Assembly: GCF_003576645.1 (NCBI RefSeq)
Contig: NC_044920.1
Span: 5,661,319 to 5,725,318 of the forward strand
Direction of reading: 5' to 3'
Origin: Ipomoea triloba
Taxonomy: Eukaryota > Streptophyta > Magnoliopsida > Solanales > Convolvulaceae
Length of the DNA: 64,000 nt
Shown: piece after piece, positions 33,379 through 44,046 of the stretch
Layout of the letters: each line of letters begins with the position of its first letter
Position numbering within the stretch: position 1 is the stretch's first letter
Notes under the pieces: model-generated
What the model was told of the DNA's origin: nothing
What the model saw: only the letters and a program-made list of their open reading frames with translations
The model's database searches: none
Position numbers and translations under genes: made by a program

Positions 33379-33916
33379 ATGAAGATAGCTATAGGTCATC
33401 AACGAAAAACAAAAAAAAAAAAAAGGGTGTTCGAAAATGGAGAATCTTCAACGACGCATAGTTGTCAGTGTGGGCAACAACTAAAGATATGCACTTCATG
33501 GACAAAAGACAACCCATGCCGTAGGTTTTGGCTGTGTGAATCCGAAAATGTGAGTATTTGTATTGCTTAGACTCCAACTTGTGATAAGTTGTAAACTTCT
33601 TTTTTTTTTTTTTCGATTATAGGGAGGAATAAGTGGTGGATGTGGATTTGTTAGTTGGTTTGACCCCCCAATGTGTCCAAGGTCAAAGGTGATAATCCCT
33701 AAATTGCTAAGGAAGATAAATCGATATAAGCAAGAAATTGAGAGCTTGAATTTGAAGCTAAGAACCAGCAAATATGTTGCAGTAAAAGCAAAGTCAAAAT
33801 GTAGTAAACCATTGTGGTTAATTTTGTTGATTGTGGTCTCTGTATGTATAGTTAGGATTATGATATCTACATTTGAAAATAGGGAAAAATTGGTTGTTAG
33901 GCTTCCTCTAGCTTAA
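33379..33916 (+). CDS. GRF-type zinc-finger membrane protein encoded in a MULE, 2 exons
   Basis: Exon 1 33379-33549, GT-AG intron 33550-33622, exon 2 33623-33916; 154 residues. The zinc finger is interrupted by the intron: CQCGQQLKICTSW, NPCRRFWLC in exon 1, then GGCGFVSWFDPPM in exon 2, matching the GRF pattern C-x-C...TSWT..NP.RRF..C...C..F.W. It is followed by a Lys-rich coiled coil (LLRKINRYKQEIESLNLKLR) and a membrane segment (LWLILLIVVSVCIVRIMIS). GRF proteins of this layout occur next to plant MULE genes; GRF fingers elsewhere bind single-stranded nucleic acid. The family Gly of NPGRRF is Cys here. Frame intact, but expression unknown. Confidence 0.75.
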
Positions 33917-34287
33917 TGTAGTAAATGATGTTGTAATAGAAGAATGGTTTTATGTGTTTTTGCTGCATGGTGTAAGTTCTTAGTTGTGAAATGGAGTTAT
34001 GTTTAAATTATTCAATCTATTAGCTTGGATATGTTTGTATTGTTAACTGTAGGCAAAATGTAAGAAAATTGTCAAAAAATGGTCAGAAAACGGTCAAAAA
34101 ATGGTCAGAAAATGGTCACAAAATGGCAGTGAGCAGTGAGCAAAATTAAGGCAGTACTTACATTAAGGCAGTGTTCTGGCAATTATCATTGTACTTAAAT
34201 TAAGGCAGTATTCTGGCTAACAGTGAGCATAATTAAGCAAAAGTTTTGACAGGTTTAAGGCATCATTCACATCTGTATAACTGCCAT

Positions 34288-34705
34288 CTACCACAGAGTA
34301 GAAGGGGCTACAACTACTTCAGGAGGCTTAACAAAATCCCATACAGTTCTCTCAACCTCACCATCACTCCCTACTGCAATTGGTGTTTCTTCTGACAGGT
34401 TTAAGGCATCATTCACATTTGTATAACTACCCTCTACCTCTAACTCTTCAACAATATCTGCATCATACTCACTACATTCTTCATCAACAGAAACTAACTC
34501 AAAAGAACCTAAAGTTACCTTCTTTATACCTTAGTTCACCAAACTTCTCTTTTAAGGTGATAAAACCCCATTCATCAGAATCTATGCCCCTATAAGTCTT
34601 ACTTTTTCCTCCCAAGTATTTTGGGGGAATACATTGTTCTATCCTACCTCCATGCCTTATATAAAGACTGAATGTGTATGATTCTAGTCCACCTAAAGTT
34701 ATCAA
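34288..34705 (-). pseudogene. Remnant of MuDR-type transposase N-terminal region
   Basis: Minus-strand frame: LESYTFSLYIRHGGRIEQ, then PPKYLGGKSKTYRGIDSDEWG, resembles the start of plant MULE proteins (a hydrophobic strand, a HGG motif, a YVGG-like motif, then an Asp-rich helix). After a one-base frame change near 34510 an acidic segment follows (VDEECSEYDADIVEELEVEG), ending at a stop at 34288-34290. The rest of the transposase is deleted. Confidence 0.55.
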
Positions 34706-35572
34706 TGAGAACAGATTTTAATCAATGAGGACAAAAGGATCATACACACACAACACATGCTTTTAGGCATAATTGGTCAAAAGTAGATATAACTACATTA
34801 ACAAAGACAACACAACACACCTTGAATACTGATAAAGCAACACATCATGTGGAAAGTAGACCTCAATGTCTTTAAGCAAACAACAAAGTACACAAACCCT
34901 AGTAACTACAATTTAAGCCAAGTTGGTCCCCATTATCTACATTCAAGACACAACAACCCCACATACATACGAACAAAACCCCAAGTCCCCACATAGAATA
35001 TTATTTGTGCGTCCTCATTCAACAGATATCATACAACAAACAGTGAGCCATCCGTCCACATCTTATATAAGCACATAAACACATAAATAATTAAATACAA
35101 AAAAAGAGAGAACAAAATCGTATCGTACCTGTATTGCAGTTCGAGCCAACATTTGTCGTTGAACCCATCTCCTTCTACAGCAACTAAACATACAATACTG
35201 TTGTAGAGTCACGCTTTTGGGTTGAAAAGTGGACGATTTCTCAACATTTGCCTCAGATTGTTCGCGATTAGGGTTAGGTTCTTAGGTTTTATGATTTGGG
35301 GATTTTCCTATCGTGTTTCTCTCTTGTTTCTGTGTACTAAGTGTCAGACTGAGGAGCTAATACACACCCGGACAATGAAATTACATTTCTATCCTCAACT
35401 TTAACGGGTCATAGACGACTGTTTAAGAGGAGGACTAACTCTGTCAGAAATACAATTGTCGAGGATGCAATTGGAAACTTTTGAAAGTCAAGGACCAAAG
35501 TGGTGAAATTCTCATAATTGTGGGAGCAAACTGGTAATTAACTCTATCAAATAATGTATATTCAGCCATTCA

Positions 35573-35912
35573 GACTATGTTTGACAAACTTAGCTGAAAA
35601 AAGTAGCTGAAAGCTTAAAAGTAGCTGAAAACTGAAAAGTTATAAGCTCGAAATTGAAATTTGAAGAGCTGTTAAGCTAGTTGTTATGTTTAATAGTGTT
35701 TGGTAAAATTAGCTTTTTGATAAACTGATAAATGTAAATGGACTAAAAAGGATATGTTCATACAATTTAAATATAATTTTAAATTTAAATAGGTTTGTTT
35801 ATATATTAAAATATAAAATAATAAAATCAATATATTTTAATAAAATATAAAGTGAGAATATATATTTGAAAATATATAAAGTAAAACAAAATGTTTATAA
35901 TTCATAAGATTA
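35573..35912. mobile_element. Truncated copy of the CTATGTTTGG MITE family
   Basis: Starts GACTATGTTTGACAAAC and is collinear, with few changes, with 55658-55990, including AGAGCTGTTAAGCTAG and ATTTAAATAGGTTTGTTTAT. The right half and right terminus are missing. Confidence 0.7.
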
Positions 35913-36692
35913 CAGGGCATTTGGTTGATTTGTCGAATTGCTTAGACTGTTCCATGTCACCAGAACTTGTATTTCACTCTAACTTGTGAATATTCCTATC
36001 TTTCTTTTCCAGCTGATTTCTTCTGGAGGTCTTATGTCCACTATTTTCTTGAAGACTTTAGTTGTCTTCATTAAACTCAAATTGATCTTTTAAGTTGTTG
36101 TTTGAGTTCAACATCTTAACTTCCATTATTGATATCGATGAAAGTAGATGATTTGGTTGAGAAATTTTATCTTTTCATTAGACTAAAAATTGAGCATTCC
36201 TCTTAAGAACTAGCATGATTTTAAGTTGCTTTATCGGTCCACTTTTTATCCTTCAAAACCTTGAGTCTAGGTTCAACAGGAATTCTTTACCTTCTCAACA
36301 AGCTGGTTTATCCTTTCATTACAATACATACCTTCCTGATCACACCTAGTTCTTATGTTTTGAACTTTTGTCAGTTGGATGTATATCTGCTGATTCGGCA
36401 TCACACTTATTCCATATAAGCCCGATATCACTTATCAGAACTACATTTAATTTGATACAACTTGTTGATATTACTTATTTGCAATATCACTTTGTAGTCC
36501 TTCTTGTCATGAATAGTTGTTGTTTGATAGCTCATTCATCCTCATTCAAAGATGTTCTTGGCCTGCACCTCGTATATCAGTTGATTAAGAATTTTGGTAC
36601 CCAAGTAAATTTGGATCCTTGATGGTTAGTTTTGTTGGGATAATAGAATATCTCTAGTCTACTATGAGGTGCTTGAGCCATCCTTCATTCCC

Positions 36693-36693
36693 G

Positions 36694-36730
<37 letters not shown>

Positions 36731-36896
36731 TATATATATACATATATGTATACATGTATCTATATGTATATATGTATAGATACATGTATCTATATATGTA
36801 TATACATATAGATACATGTATACATATATGTATATATATATGTGTGTGTGCGCGCGCGCGTGTGTGTATACAGTATATATACACACATATATATGT

Positions 36897-36933
<37 letters not shown>

Positions 36934-37027
36934 CACATATACATATATACACATATACATATATACACACACGCACATATATATATATATATATATATAT
37001 GTATATGTATATACATATACATATATG

Positions 37028-37076
<49 letters not shown>

Positions 37077-37143
37077 GTATATGTATATGTATATATGTAT
37101 ATATATGTATATGTATAGCATATACATATATATACATATATAC

Positions 37144-37174
<31 letters not shown>

Positions 37175-37352
37175 TGTATATGTATATACATATATATATA
37201 TACATATATGTACATGTATATACATATATGTACATGTATATATATATATACATATGTATATGTATATGTATATATATACATATACATATATATATATATA
37301 TATGTATCTATATACATATATACATATATATATATATATGTATATATATACG
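36693..37352. repeat. 660-bp TA/CA/TACATA compound microsatellite
   Basis: Alternating purine-pyrimidine DNA (TA, CA/TG, TACATA, TGTATA, a short CGCGCG) over about 660 bp. Its end abuts an LTR fragment at 37352. All open frames here (Tyr/Ile runs) are artefacts of the repeat. Confidence 0.97.
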
Positions 37353-37879
37353 GCAAATATGTTACCGGACTATATTTGAGTATTATTGAAGTATGATAGT
37401 ACAATGAGTAGTCAGTACAGTAGACAATTGAGCAACAACGATTTTGGTACCAGAACGTAGATCTGGGTATTAGTGAGAGTGAGTGAGTACAATATGTTAG
37501 TGATGTGTATCCTAAACGAAGTGTCCCTCCATTCTCCAACGAGGCTCCTCTTTTATATCCTCAAGTGCCAACGACCCTTTTCCAGTAAGTAACGGATGCG
37601 TAATGCTGCACTAAGTGCTGCTAATGATGATAAAGAGTAACTCCTCTTCAATGTGCTGGCCATTCCTCTTCAATGTGTCGTCTTTGTGTAACGGGTGACC
37701 ATTTGTTGTCGGGTCAGTACTGATGATTCGGGTCAGGTGCTGCATGCCCAATTATCCTGTCACCAGCCCCCCTACTCTCCAGTTTGCAAGCATAGCCGAA
37801 TCAACTAGGGAGTAACAATAGTGCAGAAGAGAGATGAATTTGTTTGTTTTTATTTATTTATTTATTTATTATTATTTTT

Positions 37880-38345
37880 TGAAACGGTAAGAGAATTGTG
37901 GCCGAGGTCGAGGCATAGGGCCTCGGCCACTATGGCCGAGGTGCAGGACCTCGACCAAAAATTGGCCGAGATCATCACCTCGGCCAAAATTGGCCGAGGT
38001 GGTGACCTCGGCATTTTTTTTAATTTTTTTTTCCTTTTGGCGTTTTGCGTGCGAGCTGACTTCGACCGCCCGTAGCCCGGTCGAAGGTCCGCTCTCCTGT
38101 CAAGTAGCTAGCGAGATCGGATCCCGTGCCGGTTCTAAGGGATTAAAATGTGTGTTTTCGAAACCAAACCTTTGGCTTGACCCAGAAAAACACCTTCCCG
38201 TCAGGTAGCTAGCGTAATCAGATCCCGTGCCGGCCCTAAGGGACTAGAGTGTGGTGTTTTCGTAATAAAGTCTTAAGCTTTACCTTGAAAACACCCTCCC
38301 GTCAGGTAGCTAGCGAGAACGGATCTCGTGCTGGCCCTAAGGGAA
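37880..38345. repeat. GGCCGAGG palindromes and three 102-bp repeats inside the retroelement
   Basis: GGCCGAGGT/ACCTCGGCC words alternate at 37910-38012 and can pair into nested hairpins. From 38098 the block GTCAGGTAGCTAGCGAGA...CCTAAGGG(A) occurs three times at a spacing of about 101-102 bp, each time next to an AAAACACC/GTGTTTTC pair. Confidence 0.75.
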
Positions 38346-38439
38346 TAGAGTTTTTTTTGTTTTTTTTTATATTTAAATTTGTACGGAATTAGTCACGGCA
38401 GATCATGACCACTAGGTACACTGACAATTTTGGACGCCA

Positions 38440-38850
38440 CTTGATGAGGAGGTTGCCGCTTGAGGAGGCGACACCATTTGATGAGGAGGCGCCGCTGGAG
38501 GAAGCGACGCCGTGGATGAGGAGGTGCCGCTGGGGGAGGAAGAGGCGACGCCGCGGATGAGGAGGCGATGCCGTGGATGAGGTGACGACGCCATGGATGA
38601 GGAGGCGTAACTGGAGAAGGAGGAGGCGATGTCGTGGATGAGGAGGCGACACCACTGGAGGAGGAGGAGGCGACGCCGTGGATGAGGAAGCGCCGATGGG
38701 GGAGGAGGAGGCGACGCCGCGGATGAGGAGGCGATGCTGTGGATGAGGAGGCGACGCCGTGGATGAGGAGGCGATGCCGCTGGAGAAGGAGTAGGCGACG
38801 TCATGGATGAGGGGGCAAAGTCACTGGAGGAAGAGGAGGCGACGTCGTGG
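38440..38850. repeat. GC-rich minisatellite GATGAGGAGGCGACGCCGTG
   Basis: Units of about 18-21 bp, GATGAGGAGGCGACGCCGTG with variants such as GGAGGAGGAGGCGATG, repeat for about 400 bp. On the minus strand they encode long Ser/Pro/His/Arg repeats (ASSPHPRRRLL), so an expressed low-complexity protein is possible but not supported by anything else. Confidence 0.9.
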
Positions 38851-39131
38851 AAGGCACTAGGGCAGCCTTCTTTTGTAATACGTAGAGCTGTGCCTGAGAT
38901 TTGGCCTCAACTCTTAATGAAAGCACCAATGACGGTAAATATGTTACCGGACTATATTTGAGTATTATTGAAGTATGATAGTACAATGAGTAGTCAGTAC
39001 AGTAGACAAGGGAGCAACAACGATTTTGGTACCACAACGTAGATCTGTGTATTAGTGAGAGTGAGTGAGTACAATATGTTAGTGTTGTGTATCCTAAACG
39101 AAGTGTCCCCCCATTCTCCAACGAGGCTCCT

Positions 39132-39480
39132 GATCCAGTGGTGCAATGTTATACCCTTCAGAGCACATTGATGTGTCTTTTAGTGCATATTTCATTACCT
39201 CCATAGCATATTGTTGAGCCTTCTAGAGTAAATTGTTGTGCCTTTTGGAGCACATTGTTGTGTCTCAAAAGTGCATATTATTTTGCCTTAGAGTGCAAAT
39301 TGTTGAGCCTTCTAGAGCACATTGTTGTGCTTTCCAATGTACACTGTTGTGCCTTCAATGATTTGAACAAAATGCAAAGATGACGTCGTGTAGATAAGAA
39401 GTATTTTTTTTTTTTTGTATTTTTTTTGTTTTGGAGCCGTTGATCTAGACAGATCAAAGGCTCAAATTTGTCATCACTTT
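39132..39480. repeat. Degenerate GCACATTGTTGTGCCTT repeats
   Basis: Seven or more loose copies of AGAGCACATTGTTGTGCCTT at a spacing of about 30-35 bp between 39160 and 39360, then a GATCTAGACAGATC palindrome near 39440. Family unknown. Confidence 0.55.
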
Positions 39481-39499
39481 CGTACCTAAAGCCTTCTTC

Positions 39500-39513
39500 G
39501 CACTAGAGTGTAA

Positions 39514-39563
<50 letters not shown>

Positions 39564-39627
39564 AATTTTTTGAACAAAAAGGGTATCCACTACACTTTCA
39601 AGAAAGAAGTGTCGCAGATACCCTATA

Positions 39628-39689
<62 letters not shown>

Positions 39690-39841
39690 GAATCCGCGAC
39701 ACTTTTGGGGAAGAAAGTGTCACGGATTCGTAGTTTTCCGCGACACAGTGATAAGTGCCGTGGAAAGTCTTGACTTTTCTGCGTCACCCACATCCTCTAC
39801 ACTTGTACAAGTGTAGCGGATGTATAGTTCTGTACTAGGGA
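39500..39841. repeat. TA microsatellites with CCGCGACACTTT segment, possible CACTA-type MITE
   Basis: Two TA tracts (about 39516-39561 and 39632-39684) are separated by AAGAAGTGTCGCAG-type sequence, followed by CCGCGACACTTT and GTGTCACGG words in both directions. The left edge has CACTAGAGTG and the right edge TCTGTACTAGGG, weakly like CACTA ends. Not firm. Confidence 0.35.
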
Positions 39842-39879
39842 ATTTAGTGAGGAATATCTGTAATTGCTCATATCTTGGC

Positions 39880-40443
39880 TAGGGCTGTTAGCGAATAGAG
39901 CTTTCGACAAACTACTCGTGTTCGAGCTCGATAAGCGTTCGTTTATGTTCGTTTATTAAGGTAAACGAACATTAACAAACAAAATTTAGAGCTCGGTTAA
40001 TAAACGAACAGAGTTTGAACAGTGGTAAGCTTGTTTGCTAAGTGTTCGCGAACAAGCTCGTTTGTGTTCGTTTAGTATTGTTCGTGAACAAGCTCGTTTG
40101 TGTTCGTTTAGTAGTGTCGGTTTAATAATGTTCACAAACGTGTTTACAAACATATATATATATTTAATTGTTCGTGAATGTAAATTATTTATTGTTCACG
40201 GACAAAATGTGTTCATGAACATGTGTAGGTGCTTGGTTATTAAGTGTTCACGAATGTGTTCATGAACATGTTTGTGAACGTGTTCGCGAACGTTAACGAA
40301 CACTAACGAACGCTTAACAAACGAACACGAACAGGATTTTCAAAAACATTAACAAACGAACACGAACACGAACACTCCAAAATCCTTAACAAACGAACAC
40401 GAACAGCCTCCGTTCGTTTATGTTCGGTTCGTTAACAACCCTA
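39880..40443. mobile_element. hAT-type MITE with perfect 8-bp TSD
   Basis: Ends TAGGGCTGTTAGCGAA and TTCGTTAACAACCCTA are inverted, and the perfect 8-bp target duplication ATCTTGGC lies at 39872-39879 and 40444-40451. The 564-bp interior is packed with GTTCG/CGAAC words in both orientations (AACAAGCTCGTTTGTGTTCG), so it folds strongly. It has no coding capacity. Confidence 0.88.
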
Positions 40444-41772
40444 ATCTTGGCTATGTTTATGAGGATTGTTTAGCGTTGTTAGACTCATTGTGTAACCCCT
40501 CGGTTTTTCCGACACAGTTGAGGTTTGAAAATATTTTTTTTTTATGAGATGATCTCTCGGTACTTCAGAAGGATTTTTATACGTGAGACTAATTATTAAT
40601 AAGCTGCGATCTACGTACCGGTCATGAACCGAAAAATTTTAAGGACGTACATACAGTTCGAATTTCCCTAGGAAATGGATTATTAAGCATGATACGATTA
40701 AGCGTGAACTTCCTGCTCAGTTCAGTGGAAAATTAGACGAACTGTAAGAGTAAAATTGTTACGGACTTCGTACCTATATTTCGCGAGATACCGAAAAATT
40801 CCCGGTTTTTGTGGTTAATGACGGGATTATTTTTAGAATAATTTTGGTATTAAAATTTTCCCGAATTAAGTTATAACCCTCCGAACTTTTATCTGATTTA
40901 ACCCCAAACTGGCAAATAGATATTTCTCTTCAAGAGCCACCACGAGGAGTTGACATGTGGCACTCCTAATTACCACATGATGAGTTCATTAATGGTGTGT
41001 CATAAGAAGTATGGGAATGTTGCATTTGTTTCTTAAACTTCAAGCAAAGCTCATCATCATCCTCATCATCATCTCTCTCATCTCCCACACACACACATTT
41101 TCGAAATTCATAAGGAAAAAGAAGAAGAAAGAAAAGCTTAGTCTTCCCCTTTGTGATCAAGAACTCCATAATTTTCCCTCCAACTCAAGTGCTCTAGTAT
41201 AGGTAAGACTTTGGTTTTGTTCGGTTAAATCCTTCCTAGAACTTAAGTTTAAGCTAAGAGTTCATGAAAATGTTATTATTATGGTGATATTTTTAGGATC
41301 TTTGGTGAAGGACTCCAAGGAAGGCATCATCAACTCTTACGGTTTTTTAAGGTTTCTACAAAGGTAAGGAATCCCTTAAGTTGGCTCAATCACTTGAAGG
41401 TGAACAAATGCTAGTAAATTACGTGACTAGGAAGTTTTACGTGAAAAAAAAATATGTGTTAAGTTGTGGATCTACAAGTTGGCTCAAAGAAATTACACTT
41501 TAATGTTTAGTAATTTTTGTATGCATGTTTATAGCTAGTTTGTGCATGTATAGGTTGTATTTATGTCCATATAGGCTTATACTTGTGAAAATATTGAAAA
41601 AAAATCAAGTTAGTCTCTGGCAGTAACTTCTGAGATTTATTGGGAAAAATTGGTAAGGTATTTTGACTCCATTTTTCTCAGATATGTAGTTCAATAAGTG
41701 TAGAACCTGCATATAAAATTTCGTAAGGATCGGAGTAGTATAAGTACGGTTTTCGAATTTTTTTCCAAAACT
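40444..41772. other. Non-coding DNA before first N gap
   Basis: No gene recognised. A small microsatellite (CA) lies at 41088-41098 and GA-rich DNA at 41114-41134. The last 90 bases recur, diverged, at 41929-42018 beyond the gap. Confidence 0.4.
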
Positions 41773-41928
41773 NNNNNNNNNNNNNNNNNNNNNNNNNNNN
41801 NNNNNNNNNNNNNNNNNNNNNNNNNNNNNNNNNNNNNNNNNNNNNNNNNNNNNNNNNNNNNNNNNNNNNNNNNNNNNNNNNNNNNNNNNNNNNNNNNNNN
41901 NNNNNNNNNNNNNNNNNNNNNNNNNNNN
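41773..41928. other. Assembly gap (156 N)
   Basis: Run of N. The flanks 41685-41772 and 41929-42018 are about 92% identical direct copies (TGTAGAACC, CGGAGTAGTATAAGTACGG), so the gap falls inside a tandem repeat that the assembler could not resolve. Confidence 0.98.
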
Positions 41929-42316
41929 CATGTAGTTCTATAAGTGTAGAACCCGCATATAAAATTTCATAATGATCGGAGTAGTATAAGTACGGTTTTC
42001 GAATTTTTTTCCAAAACTGGTCCAGAGAGAAAAATATTCTGGACAGCACACTGCCAAGGGCAAAAAGGGAATTTTCTGTGTTTATTCGTGGATCAAAATG
42101 ACCCAAACTTTTTATGGACATCAAGTACTATAAGTTGGGGTTCTACCATAAATATTTCAAGTGAAAAAGAGTTCGGGAACTATTTTTACCGGCTCAATCT
42201 TTCGGACTGCGCCAACTGAAATTTCTGGCAGATTTGGGTGGACGCGGGCACGGACGCGCGTCCGCTGCGCGTCCGTGGGCGTCCAGTTTCGGCGAGAAAC
42301 GCCGAACCAGCGAACG

Positions 42317-42623
42317 NNNNNNNNNNNNNNNNNNNNNNNNNNNNNNNNNNNNNNNNNNNNNNNNNNNNNNNNNNNNNNNNNNNNNNNNNNNNNNNNNNNN
42401 NNNNNNNNNNNNNNNNNNNNNNNNNNNNNNNNNNNNNNNNNNNNNNNNNNNNNNNNNNNNNNNNNNNNNNNNNNNNNNNNNNNNNNNNNNNNNNNNNNNN
42501 NNNNNNNNNNNNNNNNNNNNNNNNNNNNNNNNNNNNNNNNNNNNNNNNNNNNNNNNNNNNNNNNNNNNNNNNNNNNNNNNNNNNNNNNNNNNNNNNNNNN
42601 NNNNNNNNNNNNNNNNNNNNNNN
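42317..42623. other. Assembly gap (307 N)
   Basis: Run of N. It is preceded by a GC-rich hairpin (42240-42290) and followed by 58-bp tandem repeats, both hard to assemble. Confidence 0.98.
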
Positions 42624-42772
42624 TTCATACTGCAGAGCAAAGTCTATTCGCTGAGTGAATGGTGAGATTTTGTATGATTTATTCATACTGCAGAGCGAAG
42701 TCTATTCGCTGAGTGAAGTGTGAGATTTTGTATGATTTATTCATACTGCAGAGCGAAGTCTATTCGCTGAGA
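42624..42772. repeat. 58-bp tandem repeat beside gap
   Basis: TTCATACTGCAGAGCGAAG... begins at 42624, 42682 and 42740 (period 58); the third unit is cut at GAGATTGAG. More units may lie in the gap. Confidence 0.9.
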
Positions 42773-43202
42773 GATTGAGTGGGAATAAAAAGGTCGTGTG
42801 TCCCGAACCTTAAAATGCGTGTTGTGTTTCCCACTTTGAATTAAATGAAAATTTTCAGTAATAGAAGTATTATGTGCTGATGTCACTTATATACTGCGCT
42901 GCACTGTTTTACTGTTAAATACTTGCAGGTAGATTGCGACCGTTGGGTAACGGTTATCTTTTTTCTAATTATTATATTGTGTTCAAAACCTTTGTTTACT
43001 TTCGAGTGACAATGGATTTCCTTACTTAGCCGTCGTGCTAACTACACTTCGATGTGTTTACAGATGTTGTTTAGTGTGGGCTCCTGAAGTCCGATGAACT
43101 CTGAATATATGAGAATTAAAATCTAAATTTAACAAAAAAATAAATACAGTAAGATTTTAAATATCAATCTTTCGTTGTATCATAATATCACGACACTATA
43201 CG

Positions 43203-43866
43203 AAAAAGTGTCAAATTTGTCACACTAGTCAACTAGATAGTGCAATTGGGTCCCCTAAGTAAAAATAGCTTCATCCAAGTCTCCTAAATCGGTAAAATTG
43301 TTCAATAAAGTCCAATTTGACTTGTTTAGCAGGTTAAATGTAAGGGGTTTTGACACGTGTCATTTTTATTTTATTTTTTAAAACAATTTTTTATTTATTA
43401 AAATTAAAAATATTATAATTTTTTAAAATAAAAAACAAAACAAAACAAACACACCGGGGTGGCCTCCCCCTTCGTCTCCAACCAGAGACGAAGAGCTTCT
43501 CTTCGTCTCTAGTTGGAGACGAAGAGATATGTCTTCGTCTCCAATCGGATATGAAGACAAGTCCTTCATCTCTGGCGGAGACGAAAGGGGGAGGGGGGGG
43601 GGAGGGGATGGTTGGCGGCCACCCCAGCGTGTTTGTTTGTTTGTTTTTTATATATAAATAATATTTTTAATTTTTTATAATTAAAAAAATAAAATAAAAA
43701 TGACACATGTCATCACCGCATAGATTTAACCTGCTAAACAAGTCAATTTGAATTTAATTGAACAATTTTATCGGTTTAGGCCTTTAGGAGACTTGAATGG
43801 AATTTTTTTAGGGGATCCAATTGCACTATCCATTAACTTAGGAGACCAATTTAACACTTTTTGTTA
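43203..43866. mobile_element. 660-bp fold-back MITE, Mutator-like TSD
   Basis: Long inverted arms: AAAAAGTGTCAAATTTGTC... at the left and ...GACCAATTTAACACTTTTT at the right, pairing inward through TAGCAGGTTAAAT/ATTTAACCTGCTA and GACACGTGTCA/TGACACATGTC to a GC-rich centre of GTCTCCAACCAGAGACGAAG palindromes. Candidate target duplication ACACTATACG (43193-43202) and ACACTATATG (43867-43876), 9/10 match. No coding. Confidence 0.7.
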
Positions 43867-44046
43867 ACACTATATGAGCATATGTCATTTCATTATTTCA
43901 ATCATTCATGGCATATGATACTTTAGCAAAACAAAATATAGTAAAATGCGATATATAATATGTAGGCATGTAGCGATTGTCAGGTAAAATCATAAAACGA
44001 AATTTGTGCAGTGCGTACCTTAAGTAATTGCTATGAATTTTCACTC

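Larger units (their letters stand above)
33082..35544. mobile_element. Degraded MULE carrying a GRF zinc-finger gene
   Basis: TIRs of about 100 bp: GAGTTAATTACCGATTTGGT at the left and its complement ending ACTGGTAATTAACTC at the right. Both arms share CACTTTGGTC and TTTCAAAAGTTTCCAATTGC. It is flanked by a perfect 10-bp duplication, TATCAAATAA, at 33072-33081 and 35545-35554. Inside are a GRF-type gene (plus) and a remnant resembling the MuDR N-terminal region (minus). The DDE transposase core is missing, so this copy is not autonomous. Confidence 0.82.
37352..39131 (-). mobile_element. Non-autonomous LTR retroelement (minus strand), 5' truncated
   Basis: Direct repeats 37352-37548 and 38930-39131 are about 95% alike. 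Read on the minus strand, the copy at 38930 ends ACCGTCA and is followed at once by TTGGTGCTTTCATTAAGAG, a typical plant primer-binding region. The copy at 37352-37762 starts TGACAGGATAATTGGG and is preceded by the purine tract GGAGAGTAGGGGGGCTGG. So 37762-37352 is the 3' LTR (about 411 bp) and 39131-38930 the surviving part of the 5' LTR. The interior has no gag-pol: it holds a GATGAGGAGGCGACGCC minisatellite, three GTAGCTAGCGAGA repeats and GGCCGAGG palindromes. Confidence 0.72.

Noticed and set aside
34041..34140. Short AAAATGGTCAGAAAATGGTC repeats resembling a CRISPR-like or satellite array
   Set aside because: Units of about 13-14 bp without spacers in a plant genome; a simple degenerate microsatellite.
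36654..37539. Long open frames of Tyr/Ile/Thr/His repeats on both strands
   Set aside because: They are translations of the TA/CA microsatellite in every frame; no start context, domain or codon pattern supports a gene.
42161..42686. Open frames across the second N gap
   Set aside because: Most of their length is N; the defined ends have no recognisable protein sequence.
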